Origin: Pseudomonadota bacterium
Lineage (GTDB): Bacteria; Pseudomonadota; Alphaproteobacteria; Rhizobiales; Devosiaceae
Direction of reading: 5' to 3'
Assembly: GCA_023433775.1 (NCBI GenBank)
Contig: JAEYTY010000091.1
Span: forward strand, 1-13,626
DNA length: 13,626 nt
Shown here: positions 6,921-13,626 of the stretch, piece by piece
Position numbering within the stretch: position 1 is the first letter of the stretch
Layout of the letters: each line of letters begins with the position of its first letter
Made by a program: the position numbers and the translations under genes
Notes under the pieces: model-generated
Databases searched by the model: none
The model's input: only the letters and a program-made list of their open reading frames with translations
Told to the model about the DNA's origin: nothing

Positions 6921-7904
6921 ATGACAATTCGGAATTCTGCCTGGAAAGGCATGTTGGCCGGTGCCGTGGCTGCTTTGGCGGTCACAGGTGCTGCGCTGGC
7001 GCAAGACTATCCAAATCGTCCGGTCACCATGATTGTGCCTTGGGCTGCGGGTGGCGGCACCGATATTCTGGTGCGCGCCCTCACACCCGCCATGGAGCAA
7101 GCCATCGGCCAGCCCATCAATGTCGTGAACCGTACGGGTGGATCGGGTCTGGTCGGCCACACAGCGATGGCCCAGTCCGCTCCCGACGGCTACAATATAG
7201 GGACCATCAACGTTGACCTGAGCCAGCTGGTCTGTCAGGGGCTCACGGATCTCAGCGCTGACAAGTTCACCCAGATTGCTCTCCTGAATGTCGAGCATTC
7301 AGCCGTCATCGTGAAATCGGACTCGCCGTTCAATACGCTGGCGGAAGCGATTGAAGCTATCAAGTCGAATCCGCCTGGCACCTACACGGCTTCAGGTTCG
7401 GGCGTAGGCAGCATCTACCATCTTGCTTGGGTGGGCATGATGGTCGCCGCGGGTATCGAGCCAGATCGCGTCACCTGGGTTCCGTCGCAGGGCGGCGGTC
7501 CGTCGCTGCAGGACGTATCCTCAGGGGCGGTCGATTTCGTCACGCCACCGCTGTCCGATTCGAAGGCTTTGCTTGATGCCGGCAACATCAAGGCACTCGC
7601 TTCCATGAGCCCCGAGCGCAACCCGGTGTTTCCGGATGTGCCCACAGTCAAGGAAGCCATTGACGTCGAATGGAACCTTGCCACGTGGCGTATGATCGGG
7701 GCTCCCGCTGGCCTAACTGACGATGTGAAGGCCAAGGTGCTGGATGCCGTCCAGACGGCCTACGAAAGCGACACCTTCCAGAGCTTCATGAAGGAGCGCG
7801 GCTTCTCCTTCTCCTGGCTTGGCCCGGACGAGGCTCGCGAATTTCATGCCGCCCAGGACGAGGCTATTTGCGACGTAATGAAGGTCGCCGGAATGGTCCA
7901 GTAG
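6921..7904 (+). CDS. tctC: Tripartite tricarboxylate transporter substrate-binding protein (TctC/Bug family)
   Basis: This 327-residue periplasmic binding protein captures the organic acid for the TctBA membrane pair. A Sec signal peptide is clear: basic start (MTIRNSAWKG), hydrophobic core 11-24 and AxA site ALA at 25-27, with the mature chain starting QDYPNRPV. The Bug signature follows (YPNRPVTMIVPWAAGGGTDILVRAL), in which the Pro-Trp/Gly-Gly-Gly-Thr-Asp loop contacts carboxylates. Also typical are NVVNRTGGSGLVG, SAPDGYNIGT, the TASGSGVGS second carboxylate loop and FPDVPTVKEA. The length is normal. A strong GGGAGGAG (6908-6915) lies 5 nt before ATG. It is the first gene of the rightward operon, divergent from the IclR gene. 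The ligand class (a carboxylate) is well supported by family; the exact ligand is unknown. Confidence 0.95.
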   Translation: MTIRNSAWKGMLAGAVAALAVTGAALAQDYPNRPVTMIVPWAAGGGTDILVRALTPAMEQAIGQPINVVNRTGGSGLVGHTAMAQSAPDGYNIGTINVDLSQLVCQGLTDLSADKFTQIALLNVEHSAVIVKSDSPFNTLAEAIEAIKSNPPGTYTASGSGVGSIYHLAWVGMMVAAGIEPDRVTWVPSQGGGPSLQDVSSGAVDFVTPPLSDSKALLDAGNIKALASMSPERNPVFPDVPTVKEAIDVEWNLATWRMIGAPAGLTDDVKAKVLDAVQTAYESDTFQSFMKERGFSFSWLGPDEAREFHAAQDEAICDVMKVAGMVQ

Positions 7905-7922
7905 GTTAGCTCCGCAACACCC

Positions 7923-7951
7923 TATCCGGACGCAGATGATGCGTCCGGATA
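7923..7951 (+). other. 12-bp perfect stem-loop between tctC and tctB
   Basis: TATCCGGACGCA (7923-7934) and TGCGTCCGGATA (7940-7951) form a perfect 12-bp stem with a 5-nt loop, starting 18 nt after the tctC stop. No T-run follows, so it is not a classical terminator. It is best read as an mRNA 3'-end stabiliser or processing site that raises binding-protein yield over the membrane subunits, as known for malE-malF-type operons. The CGGATATCCG palindrome (7946-7955) and CCGGA/TCCGG (7945-7949 and 7961-7965) offer alternative pairings. Confidence 0.75.
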
Positions 7952-7995
7952 TCCGAAAATTCCGGCACTGCACCAGGCGGTGGGAGAACCCTTGC

Positions 7996-8475
7996 ATGAA
8001 AGCCAATGACGCGATCACCGGCGGCATATTTCTGGCCGTGGCGATATTCGCCTTTGTTTACGCAGGTACATTTAGTTCCCTGCCCGGGGTGAAATATGGC
8101 CCGGACCTCTTTCCGAGACTCGTTGCCGTCTTGATGGGACTGGGTGGAACCCTGCTCACCTTCAGTGCCCTGCGACCTGCCGGCCGCCAGCCGCTCTTGC
8201 GCATTGCTCAATGGGCCCGCACGCCGCGCTCCTACTTCATCATCGGCGCGGTACTGGGCAGCATCGTCTTCTACATCTTGTTGTCCGAGGTGCTGGGATT
8301 CCTGCTGACGGGCTTTGTGATGCTCTCGGCCTTGCTGGTGGCAACCCGCGGCGTGTCGAAGGCTGTATCGAGCCTCCTTATATCCGGCAGCGTGGTTGTC
8401 CTTCTGTACCTGATCTTCGCTCGGTTCCTGCGTGTTCCGCTCCCCGTGGGCTTCCTTGAGACTATGGTGCGCTGA
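7996..8475 (+). CDS. tctB: Tripartite tricarboxylate transporter small membrane subunit (TctB)
   Basis: This 159-residue inner-membrane protein matches the usual TctB length and pattern of four membrane helices: about 6-24, 42-60, 80-102 and a C-terminal pair of hydrophobic stretches around 103-145. The N-terminal helix runs into the conserved loop YGPDLFPRLVAVLMGLGG (about 34-51), typical of TctB. The ATG at 7996 is preferred over one 20 codons upstream: GGGAG (7982-7986) precedes it by 9 nt, the predicted N-terminus then matches the family, and the earlier ATG lies inside the strong hairpin. Its stop is followed directly, with no gap, by the tctA start, implying coupled translation. Confidence 0.9.
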   Translation: MKANDAITGGIFLAVAIFAFVYAGTFSSLPGVKYGPDLFPRLVAVLMGLGGTLLTFSALRPAGRQPLLRIAQWARTPRSYFIIGAVLGSIVFYILLSEVLGFLLTGFVMLSALLVATRGVSKAVSSLLISGSVVVLLYLIFARFLRVPLPVGFLETMVR

Positions 8476-9987
8476 ATGGAAAACCTTCTTGTAGCTATTG
8501 AACTCGTTTTCCGCCCTGACGTCCTTCTGACCATTCTGCTGGCAAGTATCTACGGCATTCTGGTCGGAGCGATGCCAGGCGTGTCGGCCACTCTTGCAGT
8601 GGCAATGCTGGTGCCTATCACGTTCTTCATGGAACCCGTCGTCGCCCTGGCGACCATCGCAACGGCCGTGGCCATGGCAATCTTCTCGGGTGATTTGCCG
8701 GGCGCGCTACTGCGCATTCCGGGTGTCCCGGCTTCTGCTGCCTATACGGACGAATCCCATGAGATGACCCTGAAAGGGGAGGGCGGCACGGGTCTGATGA
8801 TCTCGCTGCTGTGTTCCGTCATTGGCGGTATTTTGGGCACTATTGCGCTTGCGCTCCTGGCCCCCGCCCTGGCGCAGTTCGCCTTGGCTTTCCGGTATCA
8901 CGAATATTTCTGGCTGGCCGCTATTGGCCTCAGTACGGCGGCCCTCGTTGCCGGGAATAATCCGGCAAAGGGCATGATCTCACTCTGCCTCGGCCTGCTG
9001 CTCTCGACGGTGGGCTACGACATGATCTCGGGAGCCCCGCGCTACACTTTCGGCACTGTGGCGCTCATGGAGGGGATCAACTTTATCTCGGTCATGATCG
9101 GCGTCTTCGCCGTCGCTGAAGTCATGCGCTGTCTAGTCCATCCTCCGCGGGGCGACCATCGCGTGAGCCGCGTGCAGCGGATCGATCTGGGCAAGACCTT
9201 CGCCGCCATACGGAAATACAAGGGGCAGCTGTCGCTTGGCTCTGTCATCGGTATCATCATCGGCGCTATTCCAGGGGCAGGTTCTGATATTGCAGCCTGG
9301 GTGTCATATGGCTTCTCAAAGAAGCTCTCCAGGACGCCCGAGCTCTACGGAACCGGATATCCCGAGGGGATTGTTGCAGCCAGCGCGTCGAACAACGCCT
9401 CGACATCCACGACTTGGGTGCCGTCTCTGGTCTTTGGCATCCCCGGTGACTCAGTTACCGCAATTGTCATCGGAGTGTTGTTGCTCAAGGGGCTTGAGCC
9501 GGGACCGCTGGTCTTCGTGGAGAACGCGCCGCTGGTTTACTCGATCTTCGTGTCCTTCTTCGTGGCCAACCTGTTGCTGATCCCGATCGGCTACCTGTCG
9601 ATCAAGCTCGCAAGCCAGATCCTGCGTGTTCCCAACAGCGTCCTGATGCCCATCGTACTGACCTTCACCATTGTCGGGGCGTTTGCCATCAACAATTCCA
9701 TGATGGGCGTCATTGTCGCGCTCTTTGCGGGCATAGTTTCTTTCCTGATGCAGGAGAACGAATATCCCGTGGCGCCGCTGATCCTTGGGATGGTAATCGG
9801 CCCGATCATTGAGCAAAGCTTCATGCAGGGGATGATCGCCGAGAACGGCGACCTTACCGCCTTCTTCAGTCGTCCGCTCGCGGCCGGTCTGGGCATCTTC
9901 ACCATCCTGATCTGGCTTGGGCCCTTACTCGCTTACGTCGTCAGGCGCTTCCGAGCAAAACGCTCATTCGCAGCTTCCAAGAACTAA
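8476..9987 (+). CDS. tctA: Tripartite tricarboxylate transporter large membrane subunit (TctA)
   Basis: This 503-residue polytopic protein, of normal family length, moves the substrate across the inner membrane using an ion gradient. The family's two-fold internal repeat is visible. Half 1 has GAMPGVSATLAVA (31-43) and the loop SGDLPGALLRIPGVPASAA (71-89); half 2 has GAIPGAGSDIAAWVSYG (263-279), SNNAST (305-310) and GIPGDSVTAIVIG (321-333). From memory, commoner TctA proteins read GGSIxAIL and DGYPM in the first loop, where this one reads SGDLPGAL and DESHEM, so it belongs to a divergent subtype and may prefer a different acid. It follows tctB without a gap and has only a weak ribosome site, consistent with coupling. 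Confidence 0.95.
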   Translation: MENLLVAIELVFRPDVLLTILLASIYGILVGAMPGVSATLAVAMLVPITFFMEPVVALATIATAVAMAIFSGDLPGALLRIPGVPASAAYTDESHEMTLKGEGGTGLMISLLCSVIGGILGTIALALLAPALAQFALAFRYHEYFWLAAIGLSTAALVAGNNPAKGMISLCLGLLLSTVGYDMISGAPRYTFGTVALMEGINFISVMIGVFAVAEVMRCLVHPPRGDHRVSRVQRIDLGKTFAAIRKYKGQLSLGSVIGIIIGAIPGAGSDIAAWVSYGFSKKLSRTPELYGTGYPEGIVAASASNNASTSTTWVPSLVFGIPGDSVTAIVIGVLLLKGLEPGPLVFVENAPLVYSIFVSFFVANLLLIPIGYLSIKLASQILRVPNSVLMPIVLTFTIVGAFAINNSMMGVIVALFAGIVSFLMQENEYPVAPLILGMVIGPIIEQSFMQGMIAENGDLTAFFSRPLAAGLGIFTILIWLGPLLAYVVRRFRAKRSFAASKN

Positions 9988-10019
9988 CACAGCTATTCTT
10001 TTGAGGAGTTAAGGTCGCT

Positions 10020-11801
10020 ATGGCCAAGACCAAAGGCGGCGACTTGATCGCCGATCACCTGATCCGCAGCAAGATGCCCTATGTTTTCGGCATTTGCGGC
10101 CACGGCAATGTGGGTATGCTTGATGCTCTCTACGAGCGGCGAGACAAGATCAAGCTGATCTCGCCCCGCCACGAACAGACAGCGGGCCATATGGCCGATG
10201 CCTATTTCCGCATTGCCCACCAGCCGGTGGCGACGCTCACGTCCTGCGGGCCCGGTTCAGCCAATATCCCCATGTCGCTTGCCTGCGCGCAGGCCGACAG
10301 CTCGGCATTCCTTGCCATTACGGCCAACGTACCTACTTCGCAGTTTAATCGCGGGCCGTTTCAGGAAACCTATATGCATGGGCAGGCGAGTTTCCCGGAT
10401 GCCATTAAGCCCTTCGTCAAGCGCTCCTTCCAGCCCACACGGGTAGAGATGCTGCCGCTGGCTCTGCGGCAGGCGACCAATCTCCTGACTTCCGGACGTC
10501 CCGGTCCCGTCAATCTTGATGTGCCTTACAATCTCTTTCAGGAAGAGGCCGACGTCTCTCTCGAAGTGATGGAGACCATGGGCGTCGGCAATCGCCCTGG
10601 GGCATCTGCCGAAGCCATCTCCATCGTGGTCGACATGCTTTTGGCCGCACGCTCGCCGCTGATTTTTGTCGGTCATGGCGTCACGCTTTCCGAGGCGGGC
10701 AAGGAACTCACCGAGCTCCAGCGCATCCTGCAAGTCCCGCAGGTGGCCTCGCCCAATGGTATGGGCACGCTGGACATGACCGACAAGCTTTCGCTCGGCT
10801 TTATTGGACGTAACGGCACCTTCATGGCTAACCAGGCTGGGCGTCATGCCGACGTCCTGCTGGCAATTGGCGCACGATTTGATGACCGTTCCGCTTCGTC
10901 CTGGAAGCAGGGCTATTCGTGGAATATCCCACCAACAAAGCTGATCCATGTCGATATCGACCCCAATGAGATCGGCCGCAACTACGAACCCTTGCTGGGC
11001 ATTCAGGCCGATGCGCGCACCTTCATTCGTCAGTTGCTGGCCGAGATAGAGAAGCGCGGCAATACCCGCCATGAGGGCACCAGACCCTGGCTCGAACAAA
11101 TCGCCCGCTGGCGTGCCGAATGGCTGGGGTTCATCACCCCCAATTTCGAGATCGACACCAATCCAATGCGTCCCGAGCGGGTGGTGGCCGACATAAGGCA
11201 GGTGGCGCCAGACGATACGATCCTCGTGCCGGATTCCGGCTCGCACCACAATTGGTTCATGCAGTTCTGGGAATGCCGCCGCCCGCAATCCATGCTCAAC
11301 ACCTGGGGTTATTCAGCCATGGGGTTCGGGGTTTCGGGTGTTCTCGGCGCCAAGCTGGCCGCGCCCGACCGGCCCTGCATCGCCGTGGTCGGCGATGGCG
11401 GTTTCACCATGACGCCACATGTGCTCTGCACAGCGATGGAGTATGACATTCCGGCCATCTGGGTGGTGTGGAACAACTATGCCTGGGGCGCGATCCGCGA
11501 CCTGCAGCAGGGTGTGTTCGGTGGCCGGGAAATCGGCACAAGTTTTACCCATGGCACCAATGCAGAGCCCTATAATCCAGATTTTGCGGCGCTGGCCCGC
11601 GCCCATGGCGTCGATGGGGTCAAGGTCAGCCGCTCCAGCGATTTCCGCGATGCGCTGAAGGTGGCGTTGGATTCAGGACGGCCTTATCTTATCGACCTCG
11701 AAGTCGATCCTGGCGTAAAGCCACCGACCACCGGCTCGTGGCAATTGCCGCCAATGCCGGCCCCTGAACCGGCCTTTGGCGCCCCCTGGCACCCGGCTTG
11801 A
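10020..11801 (+). CDS. Thiamine-diphosphate-dependent enzyme, acetolactate-synthase-like
   Basis: This 593-residue cytoplasmic enzyme has three domains: PYR (about 1-175), a middle Rossmann-like domain (about 195-345) and PP (about 380-565). The Glu that activates thiamine is E52 (SPRHEQTAGHMADAY). The diphosphate/Mg site is GDGGF (458-462), reaching NN at 485-486 after 24 residues. The middle domain keeps the acetolactate-synthase-type RFDDR (286-290) and GRNGTFMANQAG (263-274), so bound FAD is possible. The PP-domain region after NN (NNYAWGAIRDLQQGVFGG) does not match acetolactate synthases, and there is no regulatory-subunit gene, so branched-chain synthesis is unlikely. His28 in the loop CGHGNV resembles the C-C hydrolases IolD and cyclohexane-1,2-dione hydrolase. 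A Pro-rich tail (568-593) ends the chain. GAGGAG (10003-10008) precedes the ATG. The likely role is cleaving or decarboxylating a 2-oxo intermediate whose aldehyde feeds the next enzyme. The substrate is unknown. Confidence 0.9.
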   Translation: MAKTKGGDLIADHLIRSKMPYVFGICGHGNVGMLDALYERRDKIKLISPRHEQTAGHMADAYFRIAHQPVATLTSCGPGSANIPMSLACAQADSSAFLAITANVPTSQFNRGPFQETYMHGQASFPDAIKPFVKRSFQPTRVEMLPLALRQATNLLTSGRPGPVNLDVPYNLFQEEADVSLEVMETMGVGNRPGASAEAISIVVDMLLAARSPLIFVGHGVTLSEAGKELTELQRILQVPQVASPNGMGTLDMTDKLSLGFIGRNGTFMANQAGRHADVLLAIGARFDDRSASSWKQGYSWNIPPTKLIHVDIDPNEIGRNYEPLLGIQADARTFIRQLLAEIEKRGNTRHEGTRPWLEQIARWRAEWLGFITPNFEIDTNPMRPERVVADIRQVAPDDTILVPDSGSHHNWFMQFWECRRPQSMLNTWGYSAMGFGVSGVLGAKLAAPDRPCIAVVGDGGFTMTPHVLCTAMEYDIPAIWVVWNNYAWGAIRDLQQGVFGGREIGTSFTHGTNAEPYNPDFAALARAHGVDGVKVSRSSDFRDALKVALDSGRPYLIDLEVDPGVKPPTTGSWQLPPMPAPEPAFGAPWHPA

Positions 11802-11811
11802 GGAGGAGGAT

Positions 11812-13236
11812 ATGAAACCTGTCACCCTGAGCCACATGATCGGCGGCAAGGATGTGCCCGGCCGCGATCATTTCGACAGCCGCGACCCCTATCGGGGCGA
11901 CCTAGTCTCGACCGCGCCGACCGCTTCTGCCCAGGAGGTCGCGATGGCTGTGAAGGCGGCCCGAGCCGCTGCGCCGGAAGTCGCCGCCATGCCAGCTTAT
12001 GAGCGGGCTGCCATTCTGCGTCGCGCGTCAGAACTGATTGTCGAGCGAGCCGGCGAAATTGGCGAGATCATGTCCCGAGAAACCGGCAAGGCGTTGGTCG
12101 ATGCCGAGGGCGAAGTGAAGCGCTCGATGGATACGCTCAGCCTTTCCGCTGAAGAGGCGATCCGGATCGAAGGCAGCCATGTGCCGCTCGATGGCAGCGC
12201 CATGGGCCATGGCAAAATGGCTTTTATGATGCGTTTTCCCGTCGGCGTTGTCGGAGCGATTACTCCATTCAATGCGCCGTTCAACCTTGCCTGCCACAAG
12301 CTCGGCCCGGCGCTTGCCGCGGGCAATGCTGTCATCATCAAGCCGCCTCAGCAATGTCCGCTGGTGGTGCACCGGTTGGTGGAACTGCTCTATGACGCTG
12401 GCGTGCCACGTCATTTCATCCAGGTCATTCATGGCGGGGCGGTAACTGGCCAGGCGCTGGTCACCGACCCTGGTGTCGATATGCTGACCTTTACCGGCTC
12501 CTCCCGCGTCGGCGCAGAAATCCGCGCCCGTGCGGGGCTGCGTCCGGTGACGCTGGAGCTGGGTGGCACCGGGCCAACCATTGTGTGCGACGATGCCGAT
12601 CTCGACGCTATTGCACCAGTCATGGCGCGCAATGCCGTGCGGCTGGCCGGGCAAAGCTGCATATCGGTTCAGAATATCTACGTGCCGCGCGCGCTGGCAA
12701 AAACGCTGGGCGACAAGGTAGCCGAACAGATGAAATTGCTGCGCCTCGGCGATCCGCTGGCCGATGGCACCGATGTCGGTACCTTGATCGACGAAGCTGC
12801 GGCCAAAAGGGTCGAAAGCTGGGTCGAGGAGGCCGTGACACAGGGTGCCACAGTCCTTGCCGGCGGCAAACGCCATGGCGCGGCGTTTGAACCGACCCTG
12901 CTGGCCAACGCAACCAACGATATGAAGGTGGTGTGCGATGAGGTGTTCGGACCTGTGGCCAGCATCATCGCCTATGACAGCCTCGATGAGCCGGTGAATG
13001 ACATTTCCAATAGCCGTTATGGCCTGCAATGCGGTGTCTACACTGACAGCACCAAGCTAGCCCTGTCGCTGGCGAGACGTCTGCGCACCGGGGGCGTCAT
13101 CGTCAACGGCACCTCGACATGGCGCACCGATCAACTGGCCTATGGTGGGGTCAAGGACAGCGGCATCGGACGTGAAGGTCCGCGCTATGCAATCCGCGAC
13201 ATGACCGAAGAGCGCCTGATCCTGTTTAATCTCTGA
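11812..13236 (+). CDS. NAD(P)-dependent aldehyde dehydrogenase
   Basis: This 474-residue cytoplasmic enzyme oxidises an aldehyde to an acid or ester. Catalytic residues are in place: Cys283 (GQSC), Glu249 (LELGG), Asn154 (TPFNAPFN) and Glu377 (DEVFGP), with cofactor residues Lys177 (IIKPP) and the FTGSSRVG turn (227-234). GQSCISVQ places it near the lactaldehyde/semialdehyde and non-phosphorylating glyceraldehyde-phosphate dehydrogenases rather than betaine-aldehyde types. Gln180 stands where NAD-specific enzymes usually have Glu, so NADP use is possible. The ATG at 11812 is chosen over one 12 codons upstream because AGGAGGAGGA (11801-11810) lies directly before it. The gap to the thiamine enzyme is 10 nt, suggesting it handles that enzyme's aldehyde product. 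Confidence 0.94.
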   Translation: MKPVTLSHMIGGKDVPGRDHFDSRDPYRGDLVSTAPTASAQEVAMAVKAARAAAPEVAAMPAYERAAILRRASELIVERAGEIGEIMSRETGKALVDAEGEVKRSMDTLSLSAEEAIRIEGSHVPLDGSAMGHGKMAFMMRFPVGVVGAITPFNAPFNLACHKLGPALAAGNAVIIKPPQQCPLVVHRLVELLYDAGVPRHFIQVIHGGAVTGQALVTDPGVDMLTFTGSSRVGAEIRARAGLRPVTLELGGTGPTIVCDDADLDAIAPVMARNAVRLAGQSCISVQNIYVPRALAKTLGDKVAEQMKLLRLGDPLADGTDVGTLIDEAAAKRVESWVEEAVTQGATVLAGGKRHGAAFEPTLLANATNDMKVVCDEVFGPVASIIAYDSLDEPVNDISNSRYGLQCGVYTDSTKLALSLARRLRTGGVIVNGTSTWRTDQLAYGGVKDSGIGREGPRYAIRDMTEERLILFNL

Positions 13237-13248
13237 GGGGGCCGACTA

Positions 13249-13626
13249 ATGGACCCAATTCTCGTTACCGGCGCGGGGGGCTTTCTCGGCCGCGCTATTA
13301 CGTCGGCACTGCTGGAGCGGGGCGAACATGTCATCGCCCTCGAAGCGGGCGATTGCCAGCCACTGGCCGTGATGGCGGCCAACTGGCCATGGCTCGAAAT
13401 TGTCCGGGGCGATATTTGCGATGTGAACACGGTGGAGGCGATGTTTGCTACCTATCGCCCACGCGCTGTCATTCATTGTGCTGCAGTCGTTGGCGTTATC
13501 GCTTCGCTTGAGGCGCCGCAAAAACTGTTCCGGGTCAATATGGAAGGCTCTGCCAATCTCTTCGAGGCCATGGTCCACCATGGCAGCAAGCGCATGGTCC
13601 ATATCAGTTCGGAGGAAATCTACGGC
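13249..13626 (+). CDS. NAD-dependent epimerase/dehydratase (extended SDR), 5' part only
   Basis: The first 126 residues are present and the frame is open to the window end. The extended-SDR nucleotide motif VTGAGGFLG (6-14) stands at the N-terminus. It is followed by the RGDICD acidic loop, VIHCAAVVG (NAD ribose region), the VNMEGSANLFEA helix and the catalytic-Ser segment ISSEEIYG (119-126). The YxxxK motif would lie just beyond the window. GAGGGGG (13235-13241) precedes ATG by 7 nt, and the gap to the aldehyde dehydrogenase is 12 nt, so it is the next gene of the operon. Members act on nucleotide sugars, uronates or related polyols; here a catabolic role as epimerase or dehydrogenase of a sugar acid is plausible but inferred. 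Confidence 0.9.
   Translation, partial: MDPILVTGAGGFLGRAITSALLERGEHVIALEAGDCQPLAVMAANWPWLEIVRGDICDVNTVEAMFATYRPRAVIHCAAVVGVIASLEAPQKLFRVNMEGSANLFEAMVHHGSKRMVHISSEEIYG

Noticed and set aside
10257..11288. 343-codon minus-strand open frame opposite the thiamine enzyme
   Set aside because: The + strand carries the E52, GDG...NN and RFDDR motifs; the antisense frame shows no domain.
10020..11801. Calling the thiamine enzyme acetolactate synthase (ilvB) or sulfoacetaldehyde acetyltransferase (xsc)
   Set aside because: There is no small-subunit or phosphate-acetyltransferase gene beside it, the region after the NN motif differs from acetolactate synthase, and the catabolic context does not fit biosynthesis.
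12028..13029. 333-codon minus-strand open frame opposite the aldehyde dehydrogenase
   Set aside because: The + strand has all ALDH catalytic residues; this is a high-GC shadow.
1..13626. CRISPR arrays, tRNA/rRNA genes, intact transposases, phage genes or toxin-antitoxin pairs
   Set aside because: I saw no regularly spaced repeats, no tRNA cloverleaf and no integrase or transposase motif in the window.

Overview
The window looks like chromosomal or megaplasmid DNA of an alphaproteobacterium, probably Hyphomicrobiales (Rhizobium- or Devosia-like). The evidence is the moderately high GC, strong GGAGG-type ribosome sites, tightly packed operons, a sugar transporter of the peptide (Opp/Dpp) ABC class next to a family-4 alpha-galactosidase, and a TctCBA carboxylate transporter. 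The taxonomic guess is an inference from gene style, not from a marker gene.

Left block (1-4730, + strand): the 3' part of an alpha-galactoside utilisation operon. It holds the end of a DppB/OppB-like permease, a long DppC/OppC-like permease, a fused two-domain ATPase (DppD-DppF type) and melA, a GH4 NAD+/Mn-dependent alpha-galactosidase. Spacings are 4-nt overlap, 10 nt and 19 nt. A hairpin followed by T residues closes the operon at about 4699-4730. This matches the logic of the rhizobial agp/mel system: a peptide-class importer brings in raffinose/melibiose-type sugars and MelA splits them. The substrate-binding protein must lie left of the window.

Middle (4731-6920): about 310 bp with no gene I can support, then two leftward genes, an IclR-family regulator and an SDR-fold protein overlapping it by 14 nt. 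Next is a 250-bp AT-rich divergent control region. It carries a perfect 11-bp inverted repeat with 19-nt spacer, whose arms lie three helical turns apart, just upstream of a candidate -35 box. A smaller dyad sits in front of the regulator.

Right block (6921-13626, + strand): a tightly spaced catabolic operon. It encodes TctC (periplasmic binding protein), TctB and TctA (membrane subunits), a thiamine-diphosphate enzyme of the acetolactate-synthase fold, an aldehyde dehydrogenase, and the start of an NAD-dependent epimerase/dehydratase cut off by the window end. A 12-bp-stem hairpin separates tctC from tctB. The genes suggest import of an organic (possibly sugar-derived) acid, oxidation or rearrangement, thiamine-dependent C-C cleavage, and oxidation of the released aldehyde. 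The exact substrate cannot be read from the sequence, and this uncharacterised pathway is the most interesting part of the window. Two enzymes are atypical. The SDR lacks the usual Asn-Ser-Tyr-Lys catalytic set, and the thiamine enzyme has a His in the active-site loop where acetolactate synthases usually have Gly.
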